This document shows positions 26,243-33,952 of a DNA stretch of 64,000 nucleotides, piece by piece. The position numbers and the translations under genes were made by a program. The stretch lies in the NCBI GenBank assembly GCA_030263395.1, contig SZOW01000007.1, forward strand, positions 94,250 through 158,249. Direction: 5' to 3'. Source of the DNA: QUBU01 sp014337915. GTDB taxonomy: Bacteria; Pseudomonadota; Gammaproteobacteria; Steroidobacterales; GCA-2729495. Under the pieces are notes generated by a model, which was not told where the DNA came from, did not search any database, and was given only the letters and a program-made list of their open reading frames with translations. Each line of letters begins with the position of its first letter. The stretch's first letter is position 1.

Positions 26243-26260
26243 GGGCGCCGGCCGGCGGCG

Positions 26261-26689
26261 TCAGCCGTTGCCGAGCAATGCCTCGAGCCTCTCGCGCAGG
26301 GCGCCGGCATCCACTGCCCGCGGCGCGGCCGGGCGCCGGCGCGGGGCCCACACCGCATCGGGGAAGTGCGCGTCATCAGCGAAGCGCGGGATCACGTGCC
26401 AGTGCAGGTGGGGCACCTGGTTGCCGAGCGAGGCGAGGTTGATCTTCAGCGGCGCGAGCTGTGCACGCAGCGCCGCCTCGGTGGCCAGCACCACGTCCAG
26501 CAGCCGGGTGCGGTCGGCGGCATCGAGGTCGGTCATCTCACGGACATGCGCCTGCCAGACCACGCGGCAGAAGCCGGGATAGTCGGCATCGCCGGCGAGC
26601 ACGATGCGGCAGCGCGCATCGCGCCAGAGCGCCGGCTCGCCCGCCGCGCGACACAGCGGGCAGTCCGGCGGCCCGGCGGCGGGCTGCAT
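26261..26689 (-). CDS. HIT family nucleotide-binding protein
   Basis: This 142-residue protein has the histidine triad H94-L-H96-W-H98-V, the active site of HIT hydrolases acting on nucleoside phosphoramidates or dinucleoside polyphosphates. An N-terminal CPLC pair (C10, C13) resembles the zinc site found in some members. ATG 26689 was chosen over a longer frame that overlaps the neighbour. It starts four bases after the stop of the luciferase-like gene. Confidence 0.88.
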   Translation of the reverse strand: MQPAAGPPDCPLCRAAGEPALWRDARCRIVLAGDADYPGFCRVVWQAHVREMTDLDAADRTRLLDVVLATEAALRAQLAPLKINLASLGNQVPHLHWHVIPRFADDAHFPDAVWAPRRRPAAPRAVDAGALRERLEALLGNG

Positions 26690-26693
26690 GGCT

Positions 26694-27710
26694 TCAGCCG
26701 AGGCGCGGGATGACGTGCTCGCCGATGAGCCGGATGGCATCGGCCGGGTCATCGTGGAGCCGGAAGCAGAGCTCGTTCACGCCGGCATCGCGGAAGGCGG
26801 TGAGCTCCGCCAGGCGCGGGGCGATCTCGGCCGGCGTGCCGGTGAAGGTGAAGTTCGCCAGGCAGCTGTCGATGATCTGCGCGGGGATCCCCTCGATGAC
26901 GCCGCTGCGATTGCGGTAGGCCTTGAACAGCGCGTCCTTGCGCTTCTCGACGATGGCGATCTCCTCCGGAGTCAGGAAGGTCTCCAGGTACCAGCGATCC
27001 ATCAGCCCGCGCAGCAGCAGCTCGCGCCGTGCCTCGCGCAGTGCCTCCTCGCGGTCCGGCTTGACGTGCCAGGCCCAGATGTTGCTGATGCGGTAGCCGG
27101 CGGCGGGCCGGCCCTTGTCGGCCAGTGCGTCACGGCTGCGCTTCACGGTCTCGACGATGCGACTGCGGGTCATGTCGCTGTACATGACGCCGTCGGCCGC
27201 CGGCACGGTCGCGTGCAGCATCTGCGGCTGGTTGGCGCCGGCGTAGACCAGCGGCGGCGTGCCGCTGCCGAAGGGCGGCTTGTAACCGTACACCTTGAAC
27301 ATCTCGCCCTGGTAGGTCAGCGGCTTGCCCGACACGCCACCGTGCACCAGCTCGATCGCCTCACGCACGCAGCGCACCCGCTTGGTGATCTGCAAGCCGA
27401 GGCGCGCCGGCCACTCGCCGCCGCCGCCGATGACCAGCCCCGCGCGCCCGCGGCTGTACTCCTGCAGCGTCAGCAGCGCACTCGCCATCTTCACCGGGTG
27501 CATCTCCCAGGGGCTGATGACGCAGACGCCGAGGCCGACGCTCTGCGTCGCCAGCGCCGCCGGCACCAGCGACATGAACGGATCGCGCCAGGACACGTAG
27601 TTCTGCAGCCACATCCTGCCGATGCCATGGCGTTCGCAGAGTTTCGCCAGCTCCACGAGCTGGTCGGGGGTCTGGTCGGGTTCCAGCAGGACGTCTACGC
27701 GCATGGGCAT
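26694..27710 (-). CDS. LLM class flavin-dependent oxidoreductase
   Basis: This 338-residue protein has the luciferase-like TIM barrel: an RVDVLLEP first strand, then GIGRMWLQNYVSW, and GRAGLVIGGGGEWPARLG in the flavin or F420 phosphate-binding region. Such enzymes use FMN or F420 to oxidise diverse substrates; which one applies here cannot be told. ATG 27710 lies five bases after GGAG; a second ATG follows two codons later. It is co-directional with the HIT gene. Confidence 0.85.
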   Translation of the reverse strand: MPMRVDVLLEPDQTPDQLVELAKLCERHGIGRMWLQNYVSWRDPFMSLVPAALATQSVGLGVCVISPWEMHPVKMASALLTLQEYSRGRAGLVIGGGGEWPARLGLQITKRVRCVREAIELVHGGVSGKPLTYQGEMFKVYGYKPPFGSGTPPLVYAGANQPQMLHATVPAADGVMYSDMTRSRIVETVKRSRDALADKGRPAAGYRISNIWAWHVKPDREEALREARRELLLRGLMDRWYLETFLTPEEIAIVEKRKDALFKAYRNRSGVIEGIPAQIIDSCLANFTFTGTPAEIAPRLAELTAFRDAGVNELCFRLHDDPADAIRLIGEHVIPRLG

Positions 27711-27786
27711 GGCTCCGGGGCAGAAAATCAATATTCGAGTCTAGGTTGGACCTGTACCACCAATCTTGACCTGGGACAGGCAGACA

Positions 27787-27933
27787 GGGGAGATCGGGGA
27801 CAGTTTACTCAATTGGAAATCGGGGACAGTTTACTCAACTCGAAATCAGTGGCAGCGGATACACCTGCCTTGCGTGTCGAGTTGAGTAAACTGTCCCCGA
27901 TTTCCAATTGAGTAAACTGTCCCCGATCTCCCC
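27787..27933. repeat. 57-bp perfect inverted repeat, family B
   Basis: Arms 27787-27843 and 27877-27933 are exact reverse complements over 57 bases, separated by 33 bases. Each arm contains two direct copies of cggggacagtttactcaa, followed by ttgga in the outer copy and ctcga in the inner copy. The element ends three bases from the stop codon of the permease gene at 27937. No T-run terminator is present. The composition is AT-richer than its surroundings. Confidence 0.95.
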
Positions 27934-27936
27934 GAT

Positions 27937-29172
27937 CTACTCGTGCTTGAGCGCGCGGATAGGGTCGAGGCGGGCGGCACGGATGGCGGGCCAGCTGGCG
28001 AAGACCAGGTTGAGCAGCAGGGCCATGGCGAGCGCCAGCAGGGCGTTACCGGTCTCGAAAATGAAGGGCAGCGCGGCCTGCTGCGCGGTGATGCGCGAGG
28101 CGATCCAGCCGAGCCCGAGGCCCAGGGTAGCGCCGATGCTGGCGAGCACCATGGCCTCGAAGGCGAACTGGAAGAAGACGTCGGGTGCGGTGGCGCCGAG
28201 CGCGCGACGAGTGCCGATCTCGGTGGTGCGGTCGCGCACCGCGATCCAGGCGATGGCGAGCACGCCGAGGCCGGCGACCACCAGCCCCGAAAGGCCGATC
28301 CAGCGCACCAGGAAACCGAGCCGGTTGGCCGCCGCGAGCTGCGTCTGGATGAGCTCGACCTGGTTGCCCACCTTGAAATCCGCCGGCCGGAACTCCGAGA
28401 TGCGGTGGCGCAGGCGCAGCAGCTCCTCGATCTGCGCCGCCGCGCCCGCCATCTCCCCCGGGTTGCCGAGCTCGACCAGGATGGAGCTGTAGTGGTCGAC
28501 GTTGAGCAGCCGGCGCATCGCCGTGCTGAGTGGTACATAGACCTGCTGGTCCTCGTTGGTGGCATCGATGCCCTGGCCGCGCTCGGCCAGCACGCCGGCC
28601 ACCTCGAAGGGCACGCGGTTGATGAACAGGCGCTGGCCGAGCGGTGACTCGCCACCGAAAAGGTCGCGCGCCACACCGTGGCCGAGCAGCGCTATGCGCA
28701 CCGAGCGCTTCACATCCTCCGCGCCGAAGTACTCGCCCGCCGCCAGCGGCCAGGACTTGATGCGGAAGAAATCCGGCTCCACGCCGAGTACCGGCGATAC
28801 CTTGGAACTGAAGCCCGCCTTCAGCCGCAGGCTCGCGGCGATCACCGCCGAGGAACGCCGCAGGCCAGCGACCTCCCGCTGCAGCGCCTGGTAGTCACCT
28901 GCCTGCAGCGTGGTGACGATCTGCCCGGTGCGCGCCCGGCCGGCCACCGCCCGGCTCTGCTCGGCATTGATCACCAGGACGTTGGTGCCCAGCCGGCGGA
29001 TCTTCTCCAGCACCAGGGCGCGCCCGCCGGAGGCGTAGTTGACCGAGGTGACCGCACCGGCCACCCCGAGCGCCGCGCAGCAGATCACCAGCGCGGAGCG
29101 CAGGCGGAAGCGCCAGACCTGGCGCAGGCAGCCGGCCGCGAGATAGCGCCAGGTGACCCAGGAGACCTGCAC
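27937..29172 (-). CDS. MacB-like ABC transporter permease, second of two
   Basis: This 411-residue FtsX-type permease has an N-terminal helix (residues 22-48), a large periplasmic MacB-like domain (about 50-270) and three C-terminal helices. The last region ends WPAIRAARLDPIRALKHE, the usual MacB/LolC finish. It pairs with the permease at 29192 and the ATPase at 30412. Having two separate half-permeases suggests a heterodimer. The stop lies three bases from the family B hairpin. Confidence 0.88.
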   Translation of the reverse strand: MQVSWVTWRYLAAGCLRQVWRFRLRSALVICCAALGVAGAVTSVNYASGGRALVLEKIRRLGTNVLVINAEQSRAVAGRARTGQIVTTLQAGDYQALQREVAGLRRSSAVIAASLRLKAGFSSKVSPVLGVEPDFFRIKSWPLAAGEYFGAEDVKRSVRIALLGHGVARDLFGGESPLGQRLFINRVPFEVAGVLAERGQGIDATNEDQQVYVPLSTAMRRLLNVDHYSSILVELGNPGEMAGAAAQIEELLRLRHRISEFRPADFKVGNQVELIQTQLAAANRLGFLVRWIGLSGLVVAGLGVLAIAWIAVRDRTTEIGTRRALGATAPDVFFQFAFEAMVLASIGATLGLGLGWIASRITAQQAALPFIFETGNALLALAMALLLNLVFASWPAIRAARLDPIRALKHE

Positions 29173-29191
29173 GGCCCGGCGCCGGCGCAGT

Positions 29192-30415
29192 TCAGGAACG
29201 CAGCGCCTGGATCGGATCGACGTTCGCCGCCCGCCAGGCCGGCTGCAGGCCGAACAGCAGTCCCACCAGGATCGACATCAGCGCCGCCCCGCCGATGGCG
29301 CTCCAGAGGATGGCCGGCGGCAGCTTCGTCAGCGCAGCGGCCACCAGCGTGCCACCGAGGCCGAGCGCGATGCCGGCCAGGCCGCCGATGAACGACACCA
29401 CCGCCGCCTCGGTGAGGAACTGCGCGAGGATGTCGCGCTGGCTGGCGCCCACCGCGCGGCGCACGCCAATCTCGCGGCGTCGCTCGGACACCGAGATCAG
29501 CATCAGGCTCATGATCACCACGCCGCCGATCAGCGTGGCGATGGCCGCCACGCCGAGCATGACCTTCGAGAGCGTCGAGCCGACGTCGGTGACGCGCGCC
29601 ACCTGCGCCTTCGGGCTGGTCACCGTGAAGTCATCCTCCGCGGGGGGCACGATGCCATGGCGCTCGCGCAGCAGCGCCGTGATGTCGGTGATGGCGCGGT
29701 CGGACTGCGTGGGATCGCGCAGCTGCACCATCATGCCGGTGTAGTAGTCGCGGTTGAACAGCCGCCGCGAGGCGGTCGCCACCGGGATCGCCAGCGTGAA
29801 GTCCATGCTGGCGCCGCCTGGTCCCATGCCCCGCGGCGCCAGCACGCCCTTCACCTGGAAGGGCACGTCGGCGATGCGGATCTGCCTGCCGATGGGATCC
29901 TCGGCCGGGAACAGCGCCTTGCGCAGGTCCTCGCCGATCACCGCCACCCGGGCCATGGCGTCGTTGTCCGCAGCGGTGATGCCCTCGCCGAGGGCGATCT
30001 CCTCGCCGCGTACCTCGGTCCAATTCGGGGAAATGCCCATGATGGACGGGCTGACGCTCCGGTCGCCGTACTTCACGTCGACATCGAAGGCAAACTGGGT
30101 GACAGCCACCTGCTTCACCAGCGCCACTTCCTTCGCGATCGCCTCGGCATCGCCCTGCTTGAGCACCGGCGGCGCGCTGGTGAGCGAGGGCATGCCGCGG
30201 GTGCTCGGCCCGCCGGGATTGACGATCACCACGTCGAAGGTGCCGAGCATGCGCTTGAAGCGGCGCATGGTCTCCTGCTTTGTGGCCTCGCCGACCGAGG
30301 CCAGTGCGGTGAGCGAGGCGACGCCGATCATGACGCCGAGCATCATCAGGAAGCTGCGCAGCCGGTTGCGGGACAGGGTGCGCAGTGCGAGGCCGATGGT
30401 CCTGCCGATGTTCAT
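29192..30415 (-). CDS. MacB-like ABC transporter permease, first of two
   Basis: This 407-residue permease has the same layout as its neighbour: helix at 20-42, periplasmic domain, three C-terminal helices, ending AWRAANVDPIQALRS. It contains MLGVMIGVASLTALASVGE, the conserved first-helix motif of MacB permeases. It overlaps the ATPase stop by four bases (ATGA) and is followed by the second permease after 19 bases. The complex probably moves a hydrophobic compound, peptide or lipoprotein out of the inner membrane. Confidence 0.9.
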   Translation of the reverse strand: MNIGRTIGLALRTLSRNRLRSFLMMLGVMIGVASLTALASVGEATKQETMRRFKRMLGTFDVVIVNPGGPSTRGMPSLTSAPPVLKQGDAEAIAKEVALVKQVAVTQFAFDVDVKYGDRSVSPSIMGISPNWTEVRGEEIALGEGITAADNDAMARVAVIGEDLRKALFPAEDPIGRQIRIADVPFQVKGVLAPRGMGPGGASMDFTLAIPVATASRRLFNRDYYTGMMVQLRDPTQSDRAITDITALLRERHGIVPPAEDDFTVTSPKAQVARVTDVGSTLSKVMLGVAAIATLIGGVVIMSLMLISVSERRREIGVRRAVGASQRDILAQFLTEAAVVSFIGGLAGIALGLGGTLVAAALTKLPPAILWSAIGGAALMSILVGLLFGLQPAWRAANVDPIQALRS

Positions 30416-31140
30416 GCGCCCGCTCCCGAAGCGCTGGCGGCGGCCGCCGGCCCGCCGGTATCACGGCCCGGCTGTGGCCGGTCCGCTGCCACCAGCCCGT
30501 CGCGGATCAGGATCTCGCGATGGGCATAGGCCGCCACGCCCTCGTCATGGGTCACCAGCACGATGGTGCGTCCCTCGCGATGCAGCTCGGTGAGCAGCTT
30601 CATCACCGACTCGCCGGCCGCGGAATCCAGGTTGCCGGTCGGCTCGTCCGCGAGCAGCAGCGGCGGATCGTTCATCAGCGCCCGGGCTATGGCCACGCGC
30701 TGTTGCTCCCCGCCCGAGAGCTCGGTGACGTAATGCTCGGCGCGCCCGCCCAGGCCCACCTTGCCGAGGATGGCCAGGGCGCGCTCGCGGTCCACCGGCC
30801 CGCCGGTATAGAGGGCGGGGATTTCTACGTTCTCGGCCGCCGTGGTCCGCGGCAGCAGGTTGAAGGACTGGAACACGAAGCCGATCTTGCGGTTGCGGAT
30901 ATGCGAGCGGCGCTGGTCGGTGTAGCCGGAGACATCCTCGCCGTCGAGCCGGTAGCTGCCGGAGGTCGGCGTGTCCAGGCAGCCGAGGATGTTGAGCAGC
31001 GAGGACTTGCCCGAGCCCGAGGCACCACGGATGGTGACGAACTCACCCTTGCCGATGGTGAAGGAGACGTCCCTGAGCGCGGGCACCGGCGTGCCGTCGC
31101 CGCGGGTATAGGTCCTGGCCAGATGGCTGACTTCGATCAT
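30412..31140 (-). CDS. ABC transporter ATP-binding protein (LolD/MacB type)
   Basis: This 242-residue ATPase has Walker A GASGSGKSS (39-47), signature LSGGEQQRVAIARAL (about 139) and Walker B LLLADEPTGNLD (about 161). The LolD-type sequence fits the FtsX-type permeases downstream. The start overlaps the adaptor stop (ATGA), so adaptor, ATPase and permeases are coupled. The C-terminal 25 residues are an Ala/Gly-rich extension. Confidence 0.93.
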   Translation of the reverse strand: MIEVSHLARTYTRGDGTPVPALRDVSFTIGKGEFVTIRGASGSGKSSLLNILGCLDTPTSGSYRLDGEDVSGYTDQRRSHIRNRKIGFVFQSFNLLPRTTAAENVEIPALYTGGPVDRERALAILGKVGLGGRAEHYVTELSGGEQQRVAIARALMNDPPLLLADEPTGNLDSAAGESVMKLLTELHREGRTIVLVTHDEGVAAYAHREILIRDGLVAADRPQPGRDTGGPAAAASASGAGA

Positions 31141-32225
31141 GGGTTCCCTGCCTGGCCGGCGGCACCGGCGCGCGGTTGCGGGCTGAGGAGGATCTGGTCC
31201 GCGGGGCCGATGCCCTGGCGGATCTCGGTGAAACTCGCATCCTTCGTACCAACGCTGACGGCCTTGCGGACCAGCCCGTCGTCCTGCTTCACCCAGACGT
31301 AGCGGTCCGAGCCCTCGCGCTGGACGGTGGCGTTGGGCAGCACCAGCGCCTCGCGCTCGGCGGTGCGGATGGAGACGTTCGCCGTCATGTCGGGCTTCAG
31401 CAGTTCCGCCGGCGAGTCGATGCGTATCATCACCTCGAAATTCACCACGCCCGAGATGATGCTGCCCCGGGGCGCGATGCGCGCGACCTGGCCGGTGAAC
31501 TCCTGGCTCGGGTAGCTCTCCACCGTGAACGTCACCGGGTTGCCGATAGCGACGTTGCCGATGTCGGTCTCGTCCACCATGGCGATGAGTTCCAGCGCAC
31601 CGTCCTCGATCACGGTGGCGAAAGTCGGGGTGTTGAACGACGCCGCCACGGTCTCGCCCTCCTGGGTGGTGACCGAGGCCACGGTGCCGGTGATGGGCGA
31701 GCGGATCACCGCGTAGGACAGGTCGGTCTGCACCACTTCCATGTCGCGCCGCGCCTTCACCAGCAGCGCCCGCGCCTCGTCCAGGGCGATCTGCGCATCC
31801 TCGACCTGGCTCCTCGCCACCAGTTTGCGCTCGTCGAGCTGCCGGGCGCGCGACAGCTCCACCTCGGCGCGGCGCAGGCCCTGCTCCTCGACGGCAACCT
31901 GGGCGCGGGCCTGCGCCAGCCGCGCCTCCAGGCCACTGGCATCGATCTCGGCGATGATGTCGCCCTTGCGGATCTTCGAGCCGACCTCGACGTTGAGTTT
32001 CTCGACGATGCCCGAGAGCTGGGCACCCACCCGCACCTCGCCGCCGACCCGCAGGCGCAGGATGCCGGTGGCCAGCACGCTGGCCGCCATGACGCGCCGC
32101 TCGGGCGTGACGAACACGCGCTCGCCGGCAGCGGCGTCCCCACCCGCGCGGCTGAAAGCGTACCAGGCGCCCCCGGCCAGACCGAGGGCGACGACGACGC
32201 CTGCGATGACTGCGCCTGCTTTCAC
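31137..32225 (-). CDS. Periplasmic adaptor protein (MacA/HlyD type)
   Basis: This 362-residue membrane-fusion protein has an N-terminal anchor (residues 4-22), a lipoyl half-motif near SGIVEKLNVEVGSKI, an alpha-helical hairpin (about 85-150), the second lipoyl half near RSPITGTVASV, then beta-barrel and membrane-proximal domains. It should link the MacB-like permeases to an outer-membrane channel; none is encoded here. GTG 32225 was chosen because the longer frame reads antisense through the next gene. Confidence 0.9.
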   Translation of the reverse strand: MKAGAVIAGVVVALGLAGGAWYAFSRAGGDAAAGERVFVTPERRVMAASVLATGILRLRVGGEVRVGAQLSGIVEKLNVEVGSKIRKGDIIAEIDASGLEARLAQARAQVAVEEQGLRRAEVELSRARQLDERKLVARSQVEDAQIALDEARALLVKARRDMEVVQTDLSYAVIRSPITGTVASVTTQEGETVAASFNTPTFATVIEDGALELIAMVDETDIGNVAIGNPVTFTVESYPSQEFTGQVARIAPRGSIISGVVNFEVMIRIDSPAELLKPDMTANVSIRTAEREALVLPNATVQREGSDRYVWVKQDDGLVRKAVSVGTKDASFTEIRQGIGPADQILLSPQPRAGAAGQAGNP

Positions 32226-32251
32226 TGGACCTGCCTCGCCGCGGGTACCGC

Positions 32252-32731
32252 TCAGTTCTTCTCGTACACCATTTCCATGGGATCCTTGCCGGGGCGCTCG
32301 TTGCGCACCGTCATGGTCCTGCCATCGGCGGAGAGCGTGCGGATTTCGGTCTTCACCGTCTTCGTGCCGGCGACCGCACCCTCGGAAGTCCAGGTCACCA
32401 CCAGCTTGCTGCCATCCCACTTCGCCAGGGTCTCGGCCTTGTCGCCCATGGCGCCCTCGTTGACCACGCTGCTCTTGCCGGTCAGGTCGTAGGTCACCTG
32501 GCGCTGAGACGTCTTCATCATGAACGTGGTGCTGAAATCGAGCGTGAGCTTCTCGGGCGTCTGCTTCACCGCCACCTTCTCGGACACCGCCTTGACCATG
32601 CCGAGGTTCTGGCCCTTGTCGGTGTTGAGCGTCCAGTTGCCGCTGAAATCCGGCGGGCCGGCGGCGACCGCCGCAGTGGCGAGCAGCAGGCCAGCGATGA
32701 GGCTGGCCAGTGAGGCGGATCTGTGAATCAT
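32252..32731 (-). CDS. Small exported protein of the MacAB-like operon
   Basis: This 159-residue protein has a signal peptide (cleaved after AVA, about residue 23) and then DFSGNWTLNTDKG, a start seen in small secreted beta-rich, lipocalin-like proteins. The rest alternates beta strands with Lys and Thr. It ends 26 bases before the adaptor start, so it is likely expressed with the exporter and may bind its cargo. The function is inferred only from position. Confidence 0.75.
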   Translation of the reverse strand: MIHRSASLASLIAGLLLATAAVAAGPPDFSGNWTLNTDKGQNLGMVKAVSEKVAVKQTPEKLTLDFSTTFMMKTSQRQVTYDLTGKSSVVNEGAMGDKAETLAKWDGSKLVVTWTSEGAVAGTKTVKTEIRTLSADGRTMTVRNERPGKDPMEMVYEKN

Positions 32732-32773
32732 GCAGGGTTCTCCTTGTCAGGAATGTGAAACTGCCGCCGGGAG

Positions 32774-33133
32774 CTAGCCGCCGGCGGCCTGCGGCTTGCA
32801 ACGCACTTCGTAGCGCAGGCTGCGGTGGCCCGGGTTGTCTTCCAGGTCGCCGAACTTGCGCCGCTTCAACACCTCGTGGCCGCCCGGGCACATCTGCCGC
32901 AGCTCCAACCAGTCGTCCAGCCACTGCAGGCGCTGCGCCTCGGCGGCGGCGCTGTCCTCCGGAAACTCGCCGTTGACCGAGGCATCGTAATAGAAGAGGT
33001 CGCTGCGGTCGCGCGGTATCGTGAGGTCCGTGTAACGGTGGCGGTTGTAGGTGTCGGGCGTGTCGAAGGCAACGCAGGCGCCCAAGGTGGCGGCAACCAG
33101 GCTGCTGGCGGCGAGGCGGATGGCGGCTTTCAC
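32774..33133 (-). CDS. Hypothetical lipoprotein, first gene of the MacAB-like operon
   Basis: This 119-residue protein has a signal ending in TLGACVAF, a lipobox-like site. The mature part is polar, with two cysteines (RQMCPGG and VRCKP) and no recognised domain. GTG 33133 is preferred, with GGGAGGA four bases upstream. An in-frame ATG at 33160 lies inside a family A repeat and would add nine repeat-encoded residues before the signal peptide; it is probably not the start. Confidence 0.65.
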   Translation of the reverse strand: MKAAIRLAASSLVAATLGACVAFDTPDTYNRHRYTDLTIPRDRSDLFYYDASVNGEFPEDSAAAEAQRLQWLDDWLELRQMCPGGHEVLKRRKFGDLEDNPGHRSLRYEVRCKPQAAGG

Positions 33134-33141
33134 TGTTCCTC

Positions 33142-33171
33142 CCAAAATGGTGCCTGACATATTTTCTTTGG
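33142..33171. repeat. Family A hairpin repeat, single copy
   Basis: The core ggtgcctgacatattt lies within outer ends ccaaaa and ctttgg, which can pair. It sits between the 3' end of the methyltransferase gene (stop at 33176) and the ribosome site of the lipoprotein gene. It has the same orientation as the copy at 33929. Confidence 0.85.
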
Positions 33172-33175
33172 GTGA

Positions 33176-33928
33176 TCAGGGCAGGCGCGCCGCAAAGCGC
33201 AGGCGCTGGTAGTCGACGACCCAGCGGCCATCCGGCCCGAGCAGGCGCGGCGCCAGGGCCTGGGTCACGACATCGAAGAAGTCACCGATGTCCGCCTGCG
33301 GGATGCCCGCAGCAAAGGCGCCGGCAAAAGTCGCTAGCCAGTCACGCACCGAGCCCGGCAGCGGCGTCGGCCGCGGAAAGTGTTCCATGACCTCGACGCG
33401 AAAGCCATGGGCCGCGAGCAGCTCCGCATACTCGGCTGGGCCGGGATTGAACCAGGGCTGCAGCGCCGGCAGGCCGCGCTGGCCGCGCTCGGCATTGAGC
33501 GCGCCGGTGACCGCGGCGATGTTCCCGGCCCCGCCGAATTCGCCGACGAAACGGCCCGCCGGGCGCAGCGCCCGGCGGACACCGGCCACGACCGCCGCGC
33601 CATCCCGCATCCAGTGCAGCGCTGCATTGCTGAACACCGCATCGAACTCTGCGACGAAACCCAGTGCTTCGCCGTCCATGACCCGCGCATCCAGCCCGCT
33701 GGCGCGACAGGCCGCTACCATCTCCGGGCTGGCATCCACGCCCACCACCTCGCAGCCGGCGGCGACCAGCCTCGCAGTGAGCGGGCCATCGCCACAACCG
33801 AGGTCGAGGATGCGCTCGCCCGCACGCGGCGCCAGCAGCTCCAGCACCGGCCCGCCCAGCGTCGTGACGAAGCGCGCATTCGCGTCGTACTGCCGCGGAT
33901 CCCACTGCTGGTAGGCAAGATCACTCAT
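33176..33928 (-). CDS. Class I SAM-dependent methyltransferase
   Basis: This 250-residue cytoplasmic enzyme has motif I ILDLGCGDGPLT (about residue 40) and motif II VVGVDASPEMV. AVFSNAALHWM matches motif IV of the trans-aconitate and UbiE-like methyltransferases. The substrate is unknown. A family A repeat directly abuts its ATG at 33928, and another lies four bases beyond its stop, so the gene is bracketed by direct repeats. No Shine-Dalgarno sequence is visible upstream other than repeat sequence. Confidence 0.88.
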   Translation of the reverse strand: MSDLAYQQWDPRQYDANARFVTTLGGPVLELLAPRAGERILDLGCGDGPLTARLVAAGCEVVGVDASPEMVAACRASGLDARVMDGEALGFVAEFDAVFSNAALHWMRDGAAVVAGVRRALRPAGRFVGEFGGAGNIAAVTGALNAERGQRGLPALQPWFNPGPAEYAELLAAHGFRVEVMEHFPRPTPLPGSVRDWLATFAGAFAAGIPQADIGDFFDVVTQALAPRLLGPDGRWVVDYQRLRFAARLP

Positions 33929-33952
33929 AAAAGGTGCCTGACATATTTTCTA
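33929..33952. repeat. Family A hairpin repeat, single copy, between start and stop codons
   Basis: aaaaggtgcctgacatatttt fills the whole gap between the methyltransferase start codon (33926-33928) and the GltS stop codon (33950-33952). It shares about 19 identical bases with the copy at 33142-33171, in the same orientation. Confidence 0.85.

Noticed and set aside
27787..27933. An insertion sequence with terminal inverted repeats
   Set aside because: Only 33 bases separate the arms, so no transposase can be encoded. It can only be a non-autonomous element or hairpin.
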